In this document: piece after piece, positions 1-23,829 of the stretch | Numbering within the stretch: position 1 is the first letter of the stretch | How the letters are laid out: each line of letters opens with the position of its first letter | Assembly (NCBI GenBank): GCA_034509495.1 | Contig: CM067522.1 | Coordinates: forward strand, 20,819,941-20,883,940 | Direction of reading: 5' to 3' | From: Acestrorhynchus altus | Lineage: Eukaryota; Chordata; Actinopteri; Characiformes; Acestrorhynchidae | DNA length: 64,000 nt | Notes under the pieces: generated by a model | Databases searched by the model: none | What the model saw: the letters and a program-made list of their open reading frames with translations, nothing else | What the model was told of the DNA's origin: nothing | Program-made: the position numbers and the translations under genes

Positions 1-534
1 CGTCAGATACAGCGATAAGACCCGTCCTTGCTTATGTCAAATGTGACCAAGCATGAAATTAGAACCATTCCCACATCTCACGATGTCAAACCTACCCACC
101 AAGTTTCTTTCCCGTCGCCTGATTCCTTCCGTGTGTGATGGTTTATTGTATTATCCGTCTCTTACTGTGCAAACAGGTAACTAAGTTACAGTTCAGAAAA
201 TCAATACCATCCTAATACCAATACCCCTCTACCCCAGCAGGCTGTTGTCTCGGCACTAAGCCCAAATCTACATGGGAGTTTGATACCGGCTTAATTTCAG
301 CTCCGCTGGCAAGAGGCAGAGACCAGCCTGCACAGAAGCACCACAAAAACACCTTGAGGGAACCTGTAGAACCCAATTACATTCTCTAACCAGATGTATT
401 TTAACTACAGACATGAAACTCGAGGCCATATGGCTGAAGAAGCGAAACGGCTGCTTATTCCTGAGTGGAAGGTTTTAAACAGAGCTCAGAAACAAAGCAG
501 CGAAAGCAGCACCTGCCTCAACGTCAACAGCGCC

Positions 535-540
535 TTTATT
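535..540 (-). terminator. Candidate polyadenylation signal AATAAA, minus strand
   Basis: The plus strand reads TTTATT, giving AATAAA on the minus strand, downstream of the putative stop at 909-911. It is only meaningful if that minus-strand terminal exon is real. Confidence 0.25.
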
Positions 541-908
541 ACCGAGACGGGGGTCTGACTGGGGGATTCGGGACTGCACAGAGCTTTATGATCAGACATA
601 CATATATATATACTTCATAAAGCTGCTCATGTTCACTCCGACTCGCTTCGATCAAACCATAAGTTCAAATGACTTCAGCAGACCGAGGTGACGTCCACCA
701 AGGGCAGAGTTGAGAAAGCGTCAGTCTGTGAGGCATGAAATTGATACAAATCAGAAACTAATTCCTTTACAGAAGATAAATAAAGTACGCAGGACATTCA
801 GTGGTGCACGATAATCAGCCCAGCATCCTGCTTCTGCGGAGACGTTCCCCAGAGTAAAAGAAACAGCAGTGCTTGACTCGTCATTAAGATGGTTAGACAT
901 AGCGTGAT

Positions 909-965
909 TTACAAGGCTGCTGTGGGCTTCTGGACGGTGAGGTCAGGCTTCGTGCCTCCCTTCGT
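909..965 (-). CDS. Possible terminal coding exon of an unrecognised small gene
   Basis: On the minus strand a pyrimidine-rich acceptor (…CTTCCCCTCAG) is followed by 18 open codons, reading TKGGTKPDLTVQKPTAAL, and then TAA. A canonical AATAAA lies 370 nt further on (minus, 540-535), which suits a short last exon with a 3' UTR. The exon opens in phase 0 and the candidate first exon at 6502-6606 ends in phase 0, so the two could belong together, with or without a middle exon that I could not find. I do not recognise the protein. The exon is short enough to be chance, so confidence is low. Confidence 0.25.
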   Translation of the reverse strand, partial: TKGGTKPDLTVQKPTAAL

Positions 966-1189
966 CTGAGGGGAAGCAGAAAGCAGCGTTGGTGTGGTGG
1001 GACCTCATCAGCACTGCCAACTTCATTAAAGCTACAGGGACAGGTGCAGTTCAAAGTGTGCATTCATCTGACCTAATGTTTATGTATGGAGACGCCTGAC
1101 AACATGCCGTCCAGAGTCCAGCCAATTAGGCATGCTGATGTGTCCACTACAGGCATTAGTGGGCAGCCTTCAAGGACAAACACAGGTTG

Positions 1190-1640
1190 GAGTGAGGGAG
1201 GGGTGAGAGAGACACTCGCTGTGTGAAGCGTGAGGGAGAATGTGGGAATGAGAGAGAGACAGCGAGAGTGTGTGAAGGGGCGACTGGTCTGAGAGAAAGA
1301 GTGTGTGAAAGACAGTGAGAGAGAATGAGAGTGAGCGTGTGAATGTGTGTGAGACAGCCGGGAGAGACAGTGAGACCGTATGAGAGTGCGAGAGAGAGGG
1401 AGGAAGAGCAAGTGAGAGATGCTTTCACAAATTTCCAATCACACAAAAAAAAACAAGAGCCTACAAGTGTGAGAGGGCGTAAGAGTGAGAGACGGCGTGA
1501 AAGGGCAAGATCGAGCGCAACATGCCTTCATGAAATTCTAATCGTTAAAATTCAAGGAGAGCCCACGTGATCGAGCTCAAGATGGTGTGAGAGAGCAAGA
1601 GACAGCTTGATAGAGCAAGATAGATCCAGCGTCAGGTGTT
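1190..1640. repeat. GA-rich low-complexity tract
   Basis: Degenerate GAGA/GTGAGA purine-rich sequence. Both strands carry spurious open frames rich in Ser-Leu-His or Arg-Glu, which come from the base bias and are not genes. Confidence 0.8.
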
Positions 1641-1779
1641 TTCAAAGGAACATTTGTCCTGAGGATCGTTAGGTCATAGCACAGGCGCAGACATTCATGC
1701 AAAGAACACCTCTCCAACTGTTACGCTTGGGGGTGGATGGATCATGCGTTGGATTTGGGCAGCCAGTGACTCGGATAGT

Positions 1780-1985
1780 TCATGTAGTTCATCTGTTTCT
1801 CTGCAGACTTTACTCTCCTCCTTTCACCCTGATCTTCAATGATCAGGACCCTACAGGACCACCACAGAGCAGCTATGATATGGGTGGTGGATCATTCTCA
1901 GCACTGCAGTGATTGAGCCACTCTCATGGTACCTCGTGGTTCCAAACAAGCAAAGGTATTAAAGTTATGGCTGATCAGTGAATAT
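1780..1985 (+). mobile_element. Half copy of a foldback (palindromic) DNA element
   Basis: Carries the arm landmarks shared by all copies here: CCCTGATCTTCA, then CCACAGAGCAGCTATGAT, then a 'TCATTCTCAGCACTGCAGTG' block. It ends in the terminal motif TTATGGCTGATCAGTG. Only one arm is present. The intact copy is at 12208-12908. Confidence 0.65.
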
Positions 1986-2449
1986 AATAATGAACAGAAC
2001 CAGACAGAAATGTATCCATGATTCCATCCCACCTGAAAAACCTTCTAAAAAGCTTTATATGGAAATTGAGTTTTGTTTCACTACCAGCACTTTAAAAAAA
2101 ATACAGCATAAAGAAATTCAGTGTAACGTCAAAAGAAAAGGGAAATGTAATGTAATGTAATCGCTGTGGGTCCTCAGAGGACTCGGCAGTATGAAGTTGC
2201 CTTGAGGTTTCTCTCTGAAACGGCACATTATGATGGAAGCAGATACAGTTATTGCACCTCATGAAAGTTAATCGTGGTACCTTTCAGGGTATCAAACCTC
2301 AGCGTCCTGACAACTTCACGGACACTTACATGCGGGTTCTAGGCTTCACAACTCAGGATCTGCAGACATGATAGAACAAACTACAGAACTTACACAACCT
2401 ACCAGCAAGTAATCCAGCTCGAAAATTCACTCATTTGCAACTGAATTAA

Positions 2450-3060
2450 ATCCCAGTTTAAACGCTGAAGCAGCTTCCAGTGCATGTTTACTGCTCTGTG
2501 CACGTGAACATGATGAACCTGCAATCAGACTGTGACTGATCAGAGAGAGGGGGCGGGGCTGATGCTCAACCTGCATACAGACTGTGACTGATCAGAGAGA
2601 GGGGGCGGCTGATGCTCAACACCATCTGACTCTGACCCCAGACAGTCAGAGAGGAGGCGGGGCTGATGCTCAAAACCTGCATACAGACTCTGACTGATCA
2701 GAGAGAGGCGGGGCTGATGCTCAACCTGCATACAGACTCTGACTGATCAGAGAGAGAGCGGGGCTGATGCTCAACCTGCATACAGAGTCTGACTAATCAG
2801 AGAGAGGGGGCGGGGCTGATGCTCAACCTGCATACAGACTCTGACTGATCAGAGAGAGAGGCGAGGGCTGATGCTCAACCTGCATACAGACTCGACTGAT
2901 CAGAAGCGGGGCTGATGCTCAACCTGCGCCACAGACTCTGACTGATCAGAGAGAGGGAAGCGGGGCTGATGCTCAGCCTGCATACAGACTCTGACTGATC
3001 AGAGGGGCGGGCGGATGCTCAACCTGCATGCAGACTCGGAGTGATCAGAGAAAGGGGTGG
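2450..3060. repeat. Minisatellite of about 45-50-bp units inside a dispersed repeat
   Basis: About eleven imperfect direct copies of a unit containing GACTGATCAGAGAGAG, then GGCGGGGCTGATGCTCAACC, then TGCATACAGACTC. The left flank (cagcttccagtgcatgtttactg) and right flank (agatattgggtt) recur at 16855-17030, where only about two units are present. The array is therefore an internal expansion of a dispersed element. Confidence 0.85.
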
Positions 3061-3954
3061 GGTGACATTACTAACCCAGATATTGGGTTATAGAGGGGAA
3101 AATGAGAGGGATAGGCTGGGTTCTTCACCAGTACAAAGCCATAAATGTACTGGAAGCGTGTTTGAAATTCCCTGTCCAGACCACGTCCAGCTGAAGGAGG
3201 ACCTGAAGCCCTGGACATTTGAATCTTCCAGATCTCTCTCCAGGAGCTAAAACCAATGAGTGAATCTAATGTGTGCAATGTGTTATCAGACTTTACTATG
3301 TAATCACTGGTAGGCCTGGGGACTGGTGAGAACTTTCTGGTGGGAAAAGGAACGATTCATCTTCAGCTGGAGAAACGAAATCGGTGTATTCACCCTCGCT
3401 ATGAGTAAAAGACGATACCGCTGTAGCGCATCTCTAAACAAACATCCTGCATGGCTGAAGCTTCAGGAAAATTGCCGAACAAACTCAGAATCATTTGTTT
3501 TCGCTGCTCTCAGGGCAGGGTTTCCACTTGATGTGATAATCTTAATGACGGCCCCGCGGCGTCTTAGTTCAGCAGATGTTCCATCATTCCACAACATAAA
3601 AATTCGAACACAGCCCCAAGTTTCAAAATCAGCGTGGAAAAAATATGGGCTATGAATGAGTACGCCCGAGTTTGATGACTGCAATGATATTCTCACTAGT
3701 ATCCAAAGTGAGGATAAACATCACAACCCAAATGTGAGGAGCAGTGGGAGGAAGGAGGGGGAACAGAAGTGTTACATCTGAAGACATGCTGCCACCAAGT
3801 GGTTTCACCGGAATCACGTAGGATGAGAGAGCAGATAAAACATAAGTTATCAGAGAAAAAATGGACTATCTAGGTCTTACAAAGCGGTGGATCTACATAT
3901 CACTTTGACAAAAAGGAAACAAACCATTGGCGTTCTGAACAGGAGGAACATCTC

Positions 3955-4510
3955 AAACATCAAGCATCTCTCAGAAGGCATCTCTGCATGGAGGTGTAGA
4001 GGTTCCTAATGGTGTCCTGTGATGATCCATCCCATGCAGCAGATGTTCTCACTCCAGTTCTGCAGATGGTGTGGTAGGGGTGGAGTGTTGATAGAGCGTC
4101 CAATAGCATCCCACATATTTTCAATCAGGGACAGGTCTGGAGATGAGACTGACCACAGCACAGTATCTGAGTACTTGAGACAGCAGCATGTGGACGAGCG
4201 TCGTCCTGTTGGAATAGAGCACGGAGGTTGCAGGACCTCGTGAAATCCAGTTGGGTTTGTTAAGGTATCTGTAAGCTGAAGACCAAGGAGTGGCGTGGCA
4301 CCCGTCGCAGTGTACCCACACCATGACGCAGACCTTCTGGAGCGTGCGACAACAAATCTTTGATGTGGGCGCTGACCATGGAGCCTCCACACACATCGGT
4401 CGCGTCAAGCAAGACTGAAGGTGACCCGCTGCCGTTCTCACGGTTGTGAATTGCAGTAGATCTATGTAGATCTTCAACAGCAACATAGAGTAGTTCCTCC
4501 GTCACAGTTT
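3955..4510 (-). mobile_element. Decayed Tc1/mariner-type transposon copy
   Basis: Minus-strand frames hold the tail of a DDE transposase: SSPDLSLIENMWDAIGRSI, then the leftover NTPPLPHHLQNWSENI. The coding sequence is broken by frameshifts, so this is a relic. The same family recurs at 11230-11800, 21609-22275, 26431-26940, 27395-27900, 53271-53830 and 61060-61350. Confidence 0.8.
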
Positions 4511-4879
4511 CGAGTACGTGTGTAATGAAGGTATGTAGTGTGCACGATACTAATTGTTGGGGTGTACAATCAGCCCCAATCAGTGGAAAACCTCTGAACA
4601 GATATGCATGAAACCTGTTCCGGCTGATTGACTACATTTCACTACGTTACGTCTCTACCTTTAATCTGTGTCCAAGAATCAGTCCAGGCCCATGTGACCA
4701 CAGTACACACACCATTATACGGGCCTCACTTTTGATGGGAATACGGACAGGCAAGAGTGGACAGGACTGACCCACTCTATGAACCAAGAGCAGCAATTTC
4801 CACCATCTGTTTCCTGTTTTAAGCATCACTGGTCTACGATCAGCTGAGGAACTGGGGCATGACATGGAACCTCTTTCCA

Positions 4880-5350
4880 CCTGATCTTCAATGGGCAGGA
4901 CCCACAGGACCACCACAGAGCAGCTATGAGTATGGGTGGTGGGTCATTCTCAGCACTGCGGTGACACTGACATGGTGGCGGTGTGTTAGTGTGTGTTGTG
5001 CTGGTGTCAGTGGATCAGACACAGCAGTGCTTCTGGAGTGTTTAAACCCCTCAGTGTCATTGCTGGACTGAGAACAGTCCACCAACCAGGTCCAGCCGAC
5101 AGCATCCTGTGAGCACTGATGAAGGACTAGAGGACGACCAACACAAACTGTGCAGAAACAGATGAGCTTCTGTCTCTGACTTTACATCTACAAGGTGGAG
5201 ACAATCGGTAGGAATGTCTGATAGAGTGGACAGTGAGTGGACACAGGGTTTAAACACTCCAGCAGCACTGCTGTGTCTGATCCACTCGTACCAGAACACA
5301 CACTGACACACCACCACCATGTCAGGGTGACTGCAGTGCTGATGTTCTTC
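4880..5350. mobile_element. Foldback DNA element, both arms present
   Basis: The left arm (CAGCACTGCGGTGACACTG … GGATCAGACACAGCAGTGCT) is repeated in reverse complement further right (AGCACTGCTGTGTCTGATCC … ATGTCAGGGTGACTGCAGTG), around a central block containing GATGAGCTTCTGTCTCTGAC. It lies immediately downstream, on the minus strand, of the merlin-like exon 1, inside its first intron. Confidence 0.75.
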
Positions 5351-5370
5351 ATTATCGGTCAACAACTTAC

Positions 5371-5484
5371 CTCACAGCTGAACTCCAGGTCTGCATCCAC
5401 TGTGACAATTTTCACACTGAAGTTCTTGGCTTGTCTCCTTCGTAGGGAATTCAGGCCCATTTTGGAGGCAAGTGCACTTGCCAT
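5371..5484 (-). CDS. nf2: Merlin (NF2) coding exon 1, isolated from the rest of the gene
   Basis: Seen: on the minus strand an ATG at 5484 opens 38 codons that end in Glu directly before a consensus donor (GAG|GTAAGT). The protein starts MASALASKMGLNSLRRRQAK and continues with FSVKIVTVDADLEFSCE. Known: human merlin coding exon 1 is also 38 codons (114 nt), and by my recall of that sequence about 22 of 38 residues agree, including the IVTxDAxxEF core that begins the FERM F1 lobe. An AG acceptor-like site lies a few bases upstream of the ATG, so the 5' UTR may be spliced. There is no CpG-rich promoter here. No exon 2-6 equivalent is visible on this strand down to position 1; they may lie off the left edge. 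The other nf2 exons in this window are on the opposite strand beyond 43 kb. It could instead belong to a second merlin paralogue. Confidence 0.8.
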
Positions 5485-6041
5485 TTTAAAGAAATCTCTG
5501 GAATTTTTCGGACTCTTCCAATGATCCCAGAGGTGATGTTTGAAACTGGTTTAATGCATCAGACCAAAGAGTCGAGGGTGATTTACCTGGAAGACAAAAA
5601 GTTTCCAAAGAGTATCTACTGATATACCAGCCTATATCCCAAACACTCCTAATAAAGACAATTGGGAATACTGGGATCAGACAAAAGGAAGAGCAGCCAG
5701 TAAGAGCTATCTGGAGGGACACTAGTATCAGGTCCACCATCATTGGCTGGTCCAAATATTGTCCACTTCAGGGTCTTGTACAATTTCTCTCTGTCCATTC
5801 ACCAATTAAATGGAGGTAAATCCAAGGAATTCCCACGGAATTCCCAATTTTCTCAAAACAAAGGGAACCAGGCATTACTCCCAAGGGGCCAATAGGGGAC
5901 ATTCTTGGACCGGCTGATCATGGATGCCTTTCTGATTGTCTGAAACAGAGCTTCTCATCCATGGAGAACCTGGGTTAGCTGTGTTGGGATTAGGGAACCA
6001 CTGATCTGGAGATCTAATAAAGTGTCCTATAAAGTAAAATG

Positions 6042-6425
6042 TGAAGGAAAGGGGGGTTTCTCCAGGACCAGGCTTGAGGAGCACTGAACTAAAGATCTTC
6101 TAAAGTAGGAGAATAGGGGGTTCTCCAGGACCAGGACTGAGGAGCATTGAACTAAAGATCTACTAAATTATGAGAACAGGAGGTTCTCCAGGACCAGGGC
6201 GGAGGAGCACTGAACTAAAGTTCTACTAAAGGAAGAGAACAGGAGGTTCTCCAGGACCAAGCTTGAGGAGCACTGAACTAAAGATCTACTAAAGTATGAG
6301 AACAGGGGGTTCTCCAGGACTAGGGCTGAGGAGCAGTGATCTAAAGATCTTCTAAAGTAGGAGAACAGGGGCTTCTCCAGGACCAGGGCTGAGGAGCACT
6401 GATCTAAAGTTCTACTAAAGGAGGA
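6042..6425. repeat. 62-bp tandem array, left block
   Basis: About six copies of a unit containing ctaaagatctactaaag, aggagaacagggggttctcc and aggaccagggctgaggagca. The same unit forms a second block at 7065-7405. Together they bracket the exon candidate at 6502-6606 and a short-period array. Confidence 0.9.
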
Positions 6426-6501
6426 GAAGTGAGATATAAAGACAGTAAAAGTGATAAAGTCTCGGTTTTATTTTAAAGCAGATATTAAAGGTCAGACTCA
6501 C

Positions 6502-6606
6502 CGAGGCCATCACAGCTCCACCGAGGGTCCAGACGCAGCTGGTCAGTCCAGCGTCCGGCTGTTTGTCCGATTGTTTGTTGTGAAGTCGCTGAATTTTCTT
6601 CCTCAT
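6502..6606 (-). CDS. Candidate first coding exon of an unrecognised small gene
   Basis: On the minus strand an ATG at 6606 opens 35 codons, beginning MRKKIQRLHNKQSDKQPDAG and running on as LTSCVWTLGGAVMAS, up to a consensus donor (TCG|GTGAGT). The sequence is basic and polar and then turns hydrophobic, as in a small single-pass membrane or mitochondrial protein. Just upstream on the same strand (6644-6660) is an NRF1-like palindrome (ATGCGCAGTGCGCA) and several CpGs, typical of a housekeeping promoter. It would be transcribed divergently from fbxo21. I do not recognise the family. A possible last exon is at 909-965; no middle exon was found. Confidence 0.4.
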
Positions 6607-6674
6607 GCCTGAAATCCACCTTTACGGACATCAACGGTGCGTCGACATGCGCAGTGCGCAGAAATTCAAATTCC

Positions 6675-7050
6675 CTCGTGTTCCTAACGTTCCCATACAG
6701 ATTCCAAAAATTCTCATAGCGATTCCAAACAATCCGACCCTCATTCAAAATATTCCCATAGAATCCAAATATTCCCCTATAAATTCCAAATATTCCCCTA
6801 TAAATTCCAACCATTCCCAAAGAGATTCCAAATATTCCTTGAGAAATCCCAAATATTCCCTCATATTCCAAACATTCCCATAGAGATTCAAAATATACCC
6901 ATAGATTCCAAATATTCCCTTAGACATTCCAAATGTTTCCATAAATTCCAGATATTTCTAGATTTTAAATAATCCCAATATTCCCAAAGACATTCCAAAT
7001 ACACCGTTAGAGATTCCAAATGTTCCCAAAGAATCCAGATATTCCCATAA
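6675..7050. repeat. Short-period array of 'ATTCCAAATATTCCC' type
   Basis: Repeats of 13-22 bp built on attccaaatattccc / catagattccaaat. It gives spurious open frames on both strands (Asn-Ser-Lys-Tyr repeats on plus; Gly-Ile-Phe repeats on minus). It directly abuts the NRF1-like promoter of the exon candidate at 6502-6606. Confidence 0.9.
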
Positions 7051-7064
7051 ACAGAATATATATA

Positions 7065-7405
7065 TATATATCTACTATAGATCTACTACAGTCTACTAAA
7101 AGGTACGAAGGTGGAAGACATGGGTTCTCCAGGACCAGGGTTGAGGAGCACTGATCTAAAGATCTACTAAAGTAGGAGAAAAGGGGGTTCTCCACGACCA
7201 GGACTGAGGAGCATTGAACTAAAGATCTACTAAATTATGAAAACAGGAGGTTATCCAGGACCAGGGCGGAGGAGCACTGAACTAAAGATCTACTAAAGGA
7301 AGAGAGCAGGGGCTTCTCCAGGACCAGGGTTGAGGAGCACTGAACTAAAGATCTTCTAAAGGAGGAGAACAGGAGGTTCTCCAGGACCAGGGTTGAGGAG
7401 CACTT
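7065..7405. repeat. 62-bp tandem array, right block
   Basis: About five units of the same sequence as at 6042-6425, ending roughly 40 bp before the CpG-rich fbxo21 promoter begins. Confidence 0.9.
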
Positions 7406-7444
7406 TCACTATACTTATGCTTTAATTGAATAAACACTTATTGA

Positions 7445-7547
7445 ACTTAGGACGTCCGATGCCCCTCCCCCTGCGCCAGAGCGGGGCGGGGCTCGGGTTC
7501 ACCGGGGCGTGTCTTCTGTGGTGACGTCATTGGGGTAAACAGAAAAG
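7445..7547 (+). promoter_or_regulatory. CpG-rich core promoter of fbxo21
   Basis: TATA-less GC-rich segment with a GC box (gcggggcggggc, 7481-7492), a second GGGGCG at 7504-7509, and a perfect CRE palindrome TGACGTCA (7522-7529). A YY1-like AAGATGGCGGC overlaps the start codon (7545-7555). This is the usual make-up of a housekeeping promoter. Binding is inferred, not shown. Confidence 0.7.
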
Positions 7548-21222
<13,675 letters not shown>

Positions 21223-21608
21223 ACCACAGACTGCCCCTGTCTTTCTCTCTCACCTTCCTATCACCAACACTAAGCTCCCTCCACCTTTCACACAGATCCA
21301 AACACCTGCTCATTCCATGCTGGGGGACGTTCTCCTGTAGTTTTTATCAGAATCCAGGATTTATTAAAAAACACACACCCAGATCTAGTGTAGCCTCGGT
21401 CTCGTCTGAGGTTTTGATGGAGATGCTTCAAGCTTAAAGGAACATTCCAGAGGTTTTCAACACAATCTCCATCTATTTGAATCCGAACACTGATCACCAC
21501 CACCATTTCAAGAGGTTTCTGAGAACTTGGAGAACAGAAAACCCACTGGCTCTAAATTGAGTTGCTGTAGAATTTCAGCAGCTGCTCAGCACTTTCTAAA
21601 AGAATAAT

Positions 21609-22275
21609 TGCACCCAGAAGGAATCGGCCACCGGGAACAAAACTTGGTGGGTAGGTTTGGCATCATGCGACAAGCGAATGGTTCAAATTTCGTGCTGTAC
21701 CTGACTGACTATATAAGGTCGTCCCGTCGCGTGTGATTTCCACCCTGACTCGTGCTGTTGTGTTGGTAGCATTTGTTCAAAATCAATTCGAGCCGTTGGA
21801 AGAATTCGAGAGGAGTCATATCATCAGACTCCAGGAAGGAGGGTGGTCTTACTGAGGTATTGTGCCATCCTGGTCATTACTACGGGGGAGAACCATGATT
21901 GGGGACATTCAGCGAGCAGTGTAAGTGCAGACTGATGCATGACTACTGTCATAAGATGACTGCCCTTAACACCACGTCAACTTCACCAAAGACTGCAATG
22001 ATGTCGTCTCAGGCTGAAGATCCCATTCTGAGTAAATCCATGACCGTGACCTTCAGTGAATCATCTCCTGATCTGTCCCTGATTGAAAATGTGTGGGACG
22101 CTATTGGACGCTCTATCAACACTCCACCCCTACCACACCATCTGCAGAACTGAGTGAGAACATTCAAGCTGCATGGGATGGATCATCACAGGACACCATT
22201 AGGAACCTCTACACCTCCATGCAGAGACGTCTGGCATGTTTGCAGTCCCACACTTCCTTCTGGGTGCAACTATTG
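21609..22275 (+). mobile_element. Tc1/mariner-type copy in the fbxo21 3' UTR region
   Basis: The left end TTGCACCCAGAAGGAATC and the right end CTTCCTTCTGGGTGCAACTA are inverted repeats. Inside, ESSPDLSLIENVWDAIGRSI survives from the transposase. It lies between the fbxo21 stop and the proposed poly(A) signal. Confidence 0.85.
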
Positions 22276-22965
22276 CTCACAGAGAAACCTTTTGAAATTG
22301 CTTTAAATGGTAATTTATGGAGATTAATCTGAAAATGACAAATTATTCCTTTAAATCATTACAGACCAAGACTTTCAAATCTCTCAGAAACCCCTCAGAC
22401 TGGGACAGGGTTCCCCTTATGTACTGTATCTTAAAGATGATCCTCACTGTCATGTAAATTCACTCTGAAATTAACGGTGGACATCCAGTGCACTAGAACA
22501 TCACCCTCAGATCCAGATTTTAATGATTACAGGTTAATACTGTTGGAATTTGACGGAATCTAATCCCAGATCGGAGCTGCTCCCAGATCAATACTGCAGG
22601 ACTGTTGGAACTCAAGCTGAACAAAGTTCGAGACTTTGGTTCTGCAGTGTGTAATTCAGTAATCCACACCAGAGGTTCGTGTTTCAGGTCCAGGGGTGGA
22701 TTGTGACTTGCTGGACCTGAAAAGCTAAGTTCTGATCGCACGTCTGATCTACGTGAGAGTGTTTTTTCTCTTTGGTCCATCCGACATACTCGCGCACTTA
22801 CGAAGGACATATTAAAGTTCTAAATTGTCACCTTAATTAATTTTCTAATATATTTCCAAGTAAAACACTAGTAAACAAGGGCTTTTGGACGTAGTCACGT
22901 GATAGGATCACAAGAAGGAATGCTCGGAAATGGTTGTAGATGCTAGAGACAAAAGAATGGGTCTC

Positions 22966-22971
22966 AATAAA
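22966..22971 (+). terminator. Candidate fbxo21 polyadenylation signal
   Basis: AATAAA followed within 30 nt by a GT-rich stretch (gtttgttgtctccggtgttttt). Use of it would give a 1.75-kb 3' UTR that includes the transposon at 21609-22275. Confidence 0.5.
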
Positions 22972-23139
22972 ACGAGAAGCTCAAAGTTTGTTGTCTCCGG
23001 TGTTTTTCATTATTATTATTTTGGTTTTGTCTTCTTACGTTTTTAAACATTCAGACCCGTTTCACTGAGAGATGGAGGTGATGCACCAAAACAAAAATGT
23101 GGTGAAAGTTATGACCCTTCCACATGTAGAACCACCACT

Positions 23140-23600
23140 TCATCTGCAAATGACAGGGCAACGTTAGAGGAGCCTGTCTTATTTAAACCTCAGACATTAG
23201 TTTGGTTTGCTCTTGATTGTTGAAGTGAGTGGGAGCACCATGGTGAGAGCCTGAGAGCTCTCTGAGGCCTTCAGAGAGAAGGTTGGAGATGCAGATGAGT
23301 CTGAGAAGGGATTTAAAAACATCTCAGAACAATTAGAAATCAGCCGTTCCACTGTCCGGAACATCATTTAGAAGTGGAGAACATTTAGAACAACTGCCCA
23401 CATGGCCAGATCACATCGTCCTAGCAAGCTCAGCCTAAGAGCAGAACCACCAGATGTGTAAAGAAGATCCAACAGTCCTAAAATGTCATCAGGGTAGCAG
23501 ATAGATCTCGCCACAGTTGATGTCAAAGTTCACCTTCTACCATCAGAAAGACCAAACATGGGAGGTGTGGAAGGAGAACTGTCAATGTTCTAGTAGATGT
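23140..23600 (+). mobile_element. Tc1-like transposon, 5' portion
   Basis: Starts with 'gaggagcctgtcttatttaaa' and 'cctcagacattagtttggtt', shared with 34625-34760. It retains the frame remnants of the N-terminal helix-turn-helix region of a Tc1 transposase. It lies between fbxo21 and tesc. Confidence 0.7.
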
Positions 23601-23829
23601 CAGGTTTTAGGAAACATCTGACATTTTTTCAGCCTAAGGAGGAGATCACTCCCAGCAACCTGAACGAAAGGTGTTACTGCAGTGGCTCTGGACACGCCTT
23701 TGAAAGTCTCTTGCCCAATCACAGCACAGGAGGGCGGGGCTGGGTGGGGCTTGCTGGGTGGGTGAGGGAAACGATCAGCTCAGAGTCTCTGCAGGGTTTC
23801 AGAAACACTTTACTGATCACTGAGCCAGC

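Noticed and set aside
3326..3655. 109-codon plus frame
   Set aside because: Not recognised, no splice or promoter support, inside a repeat-rich stretch.
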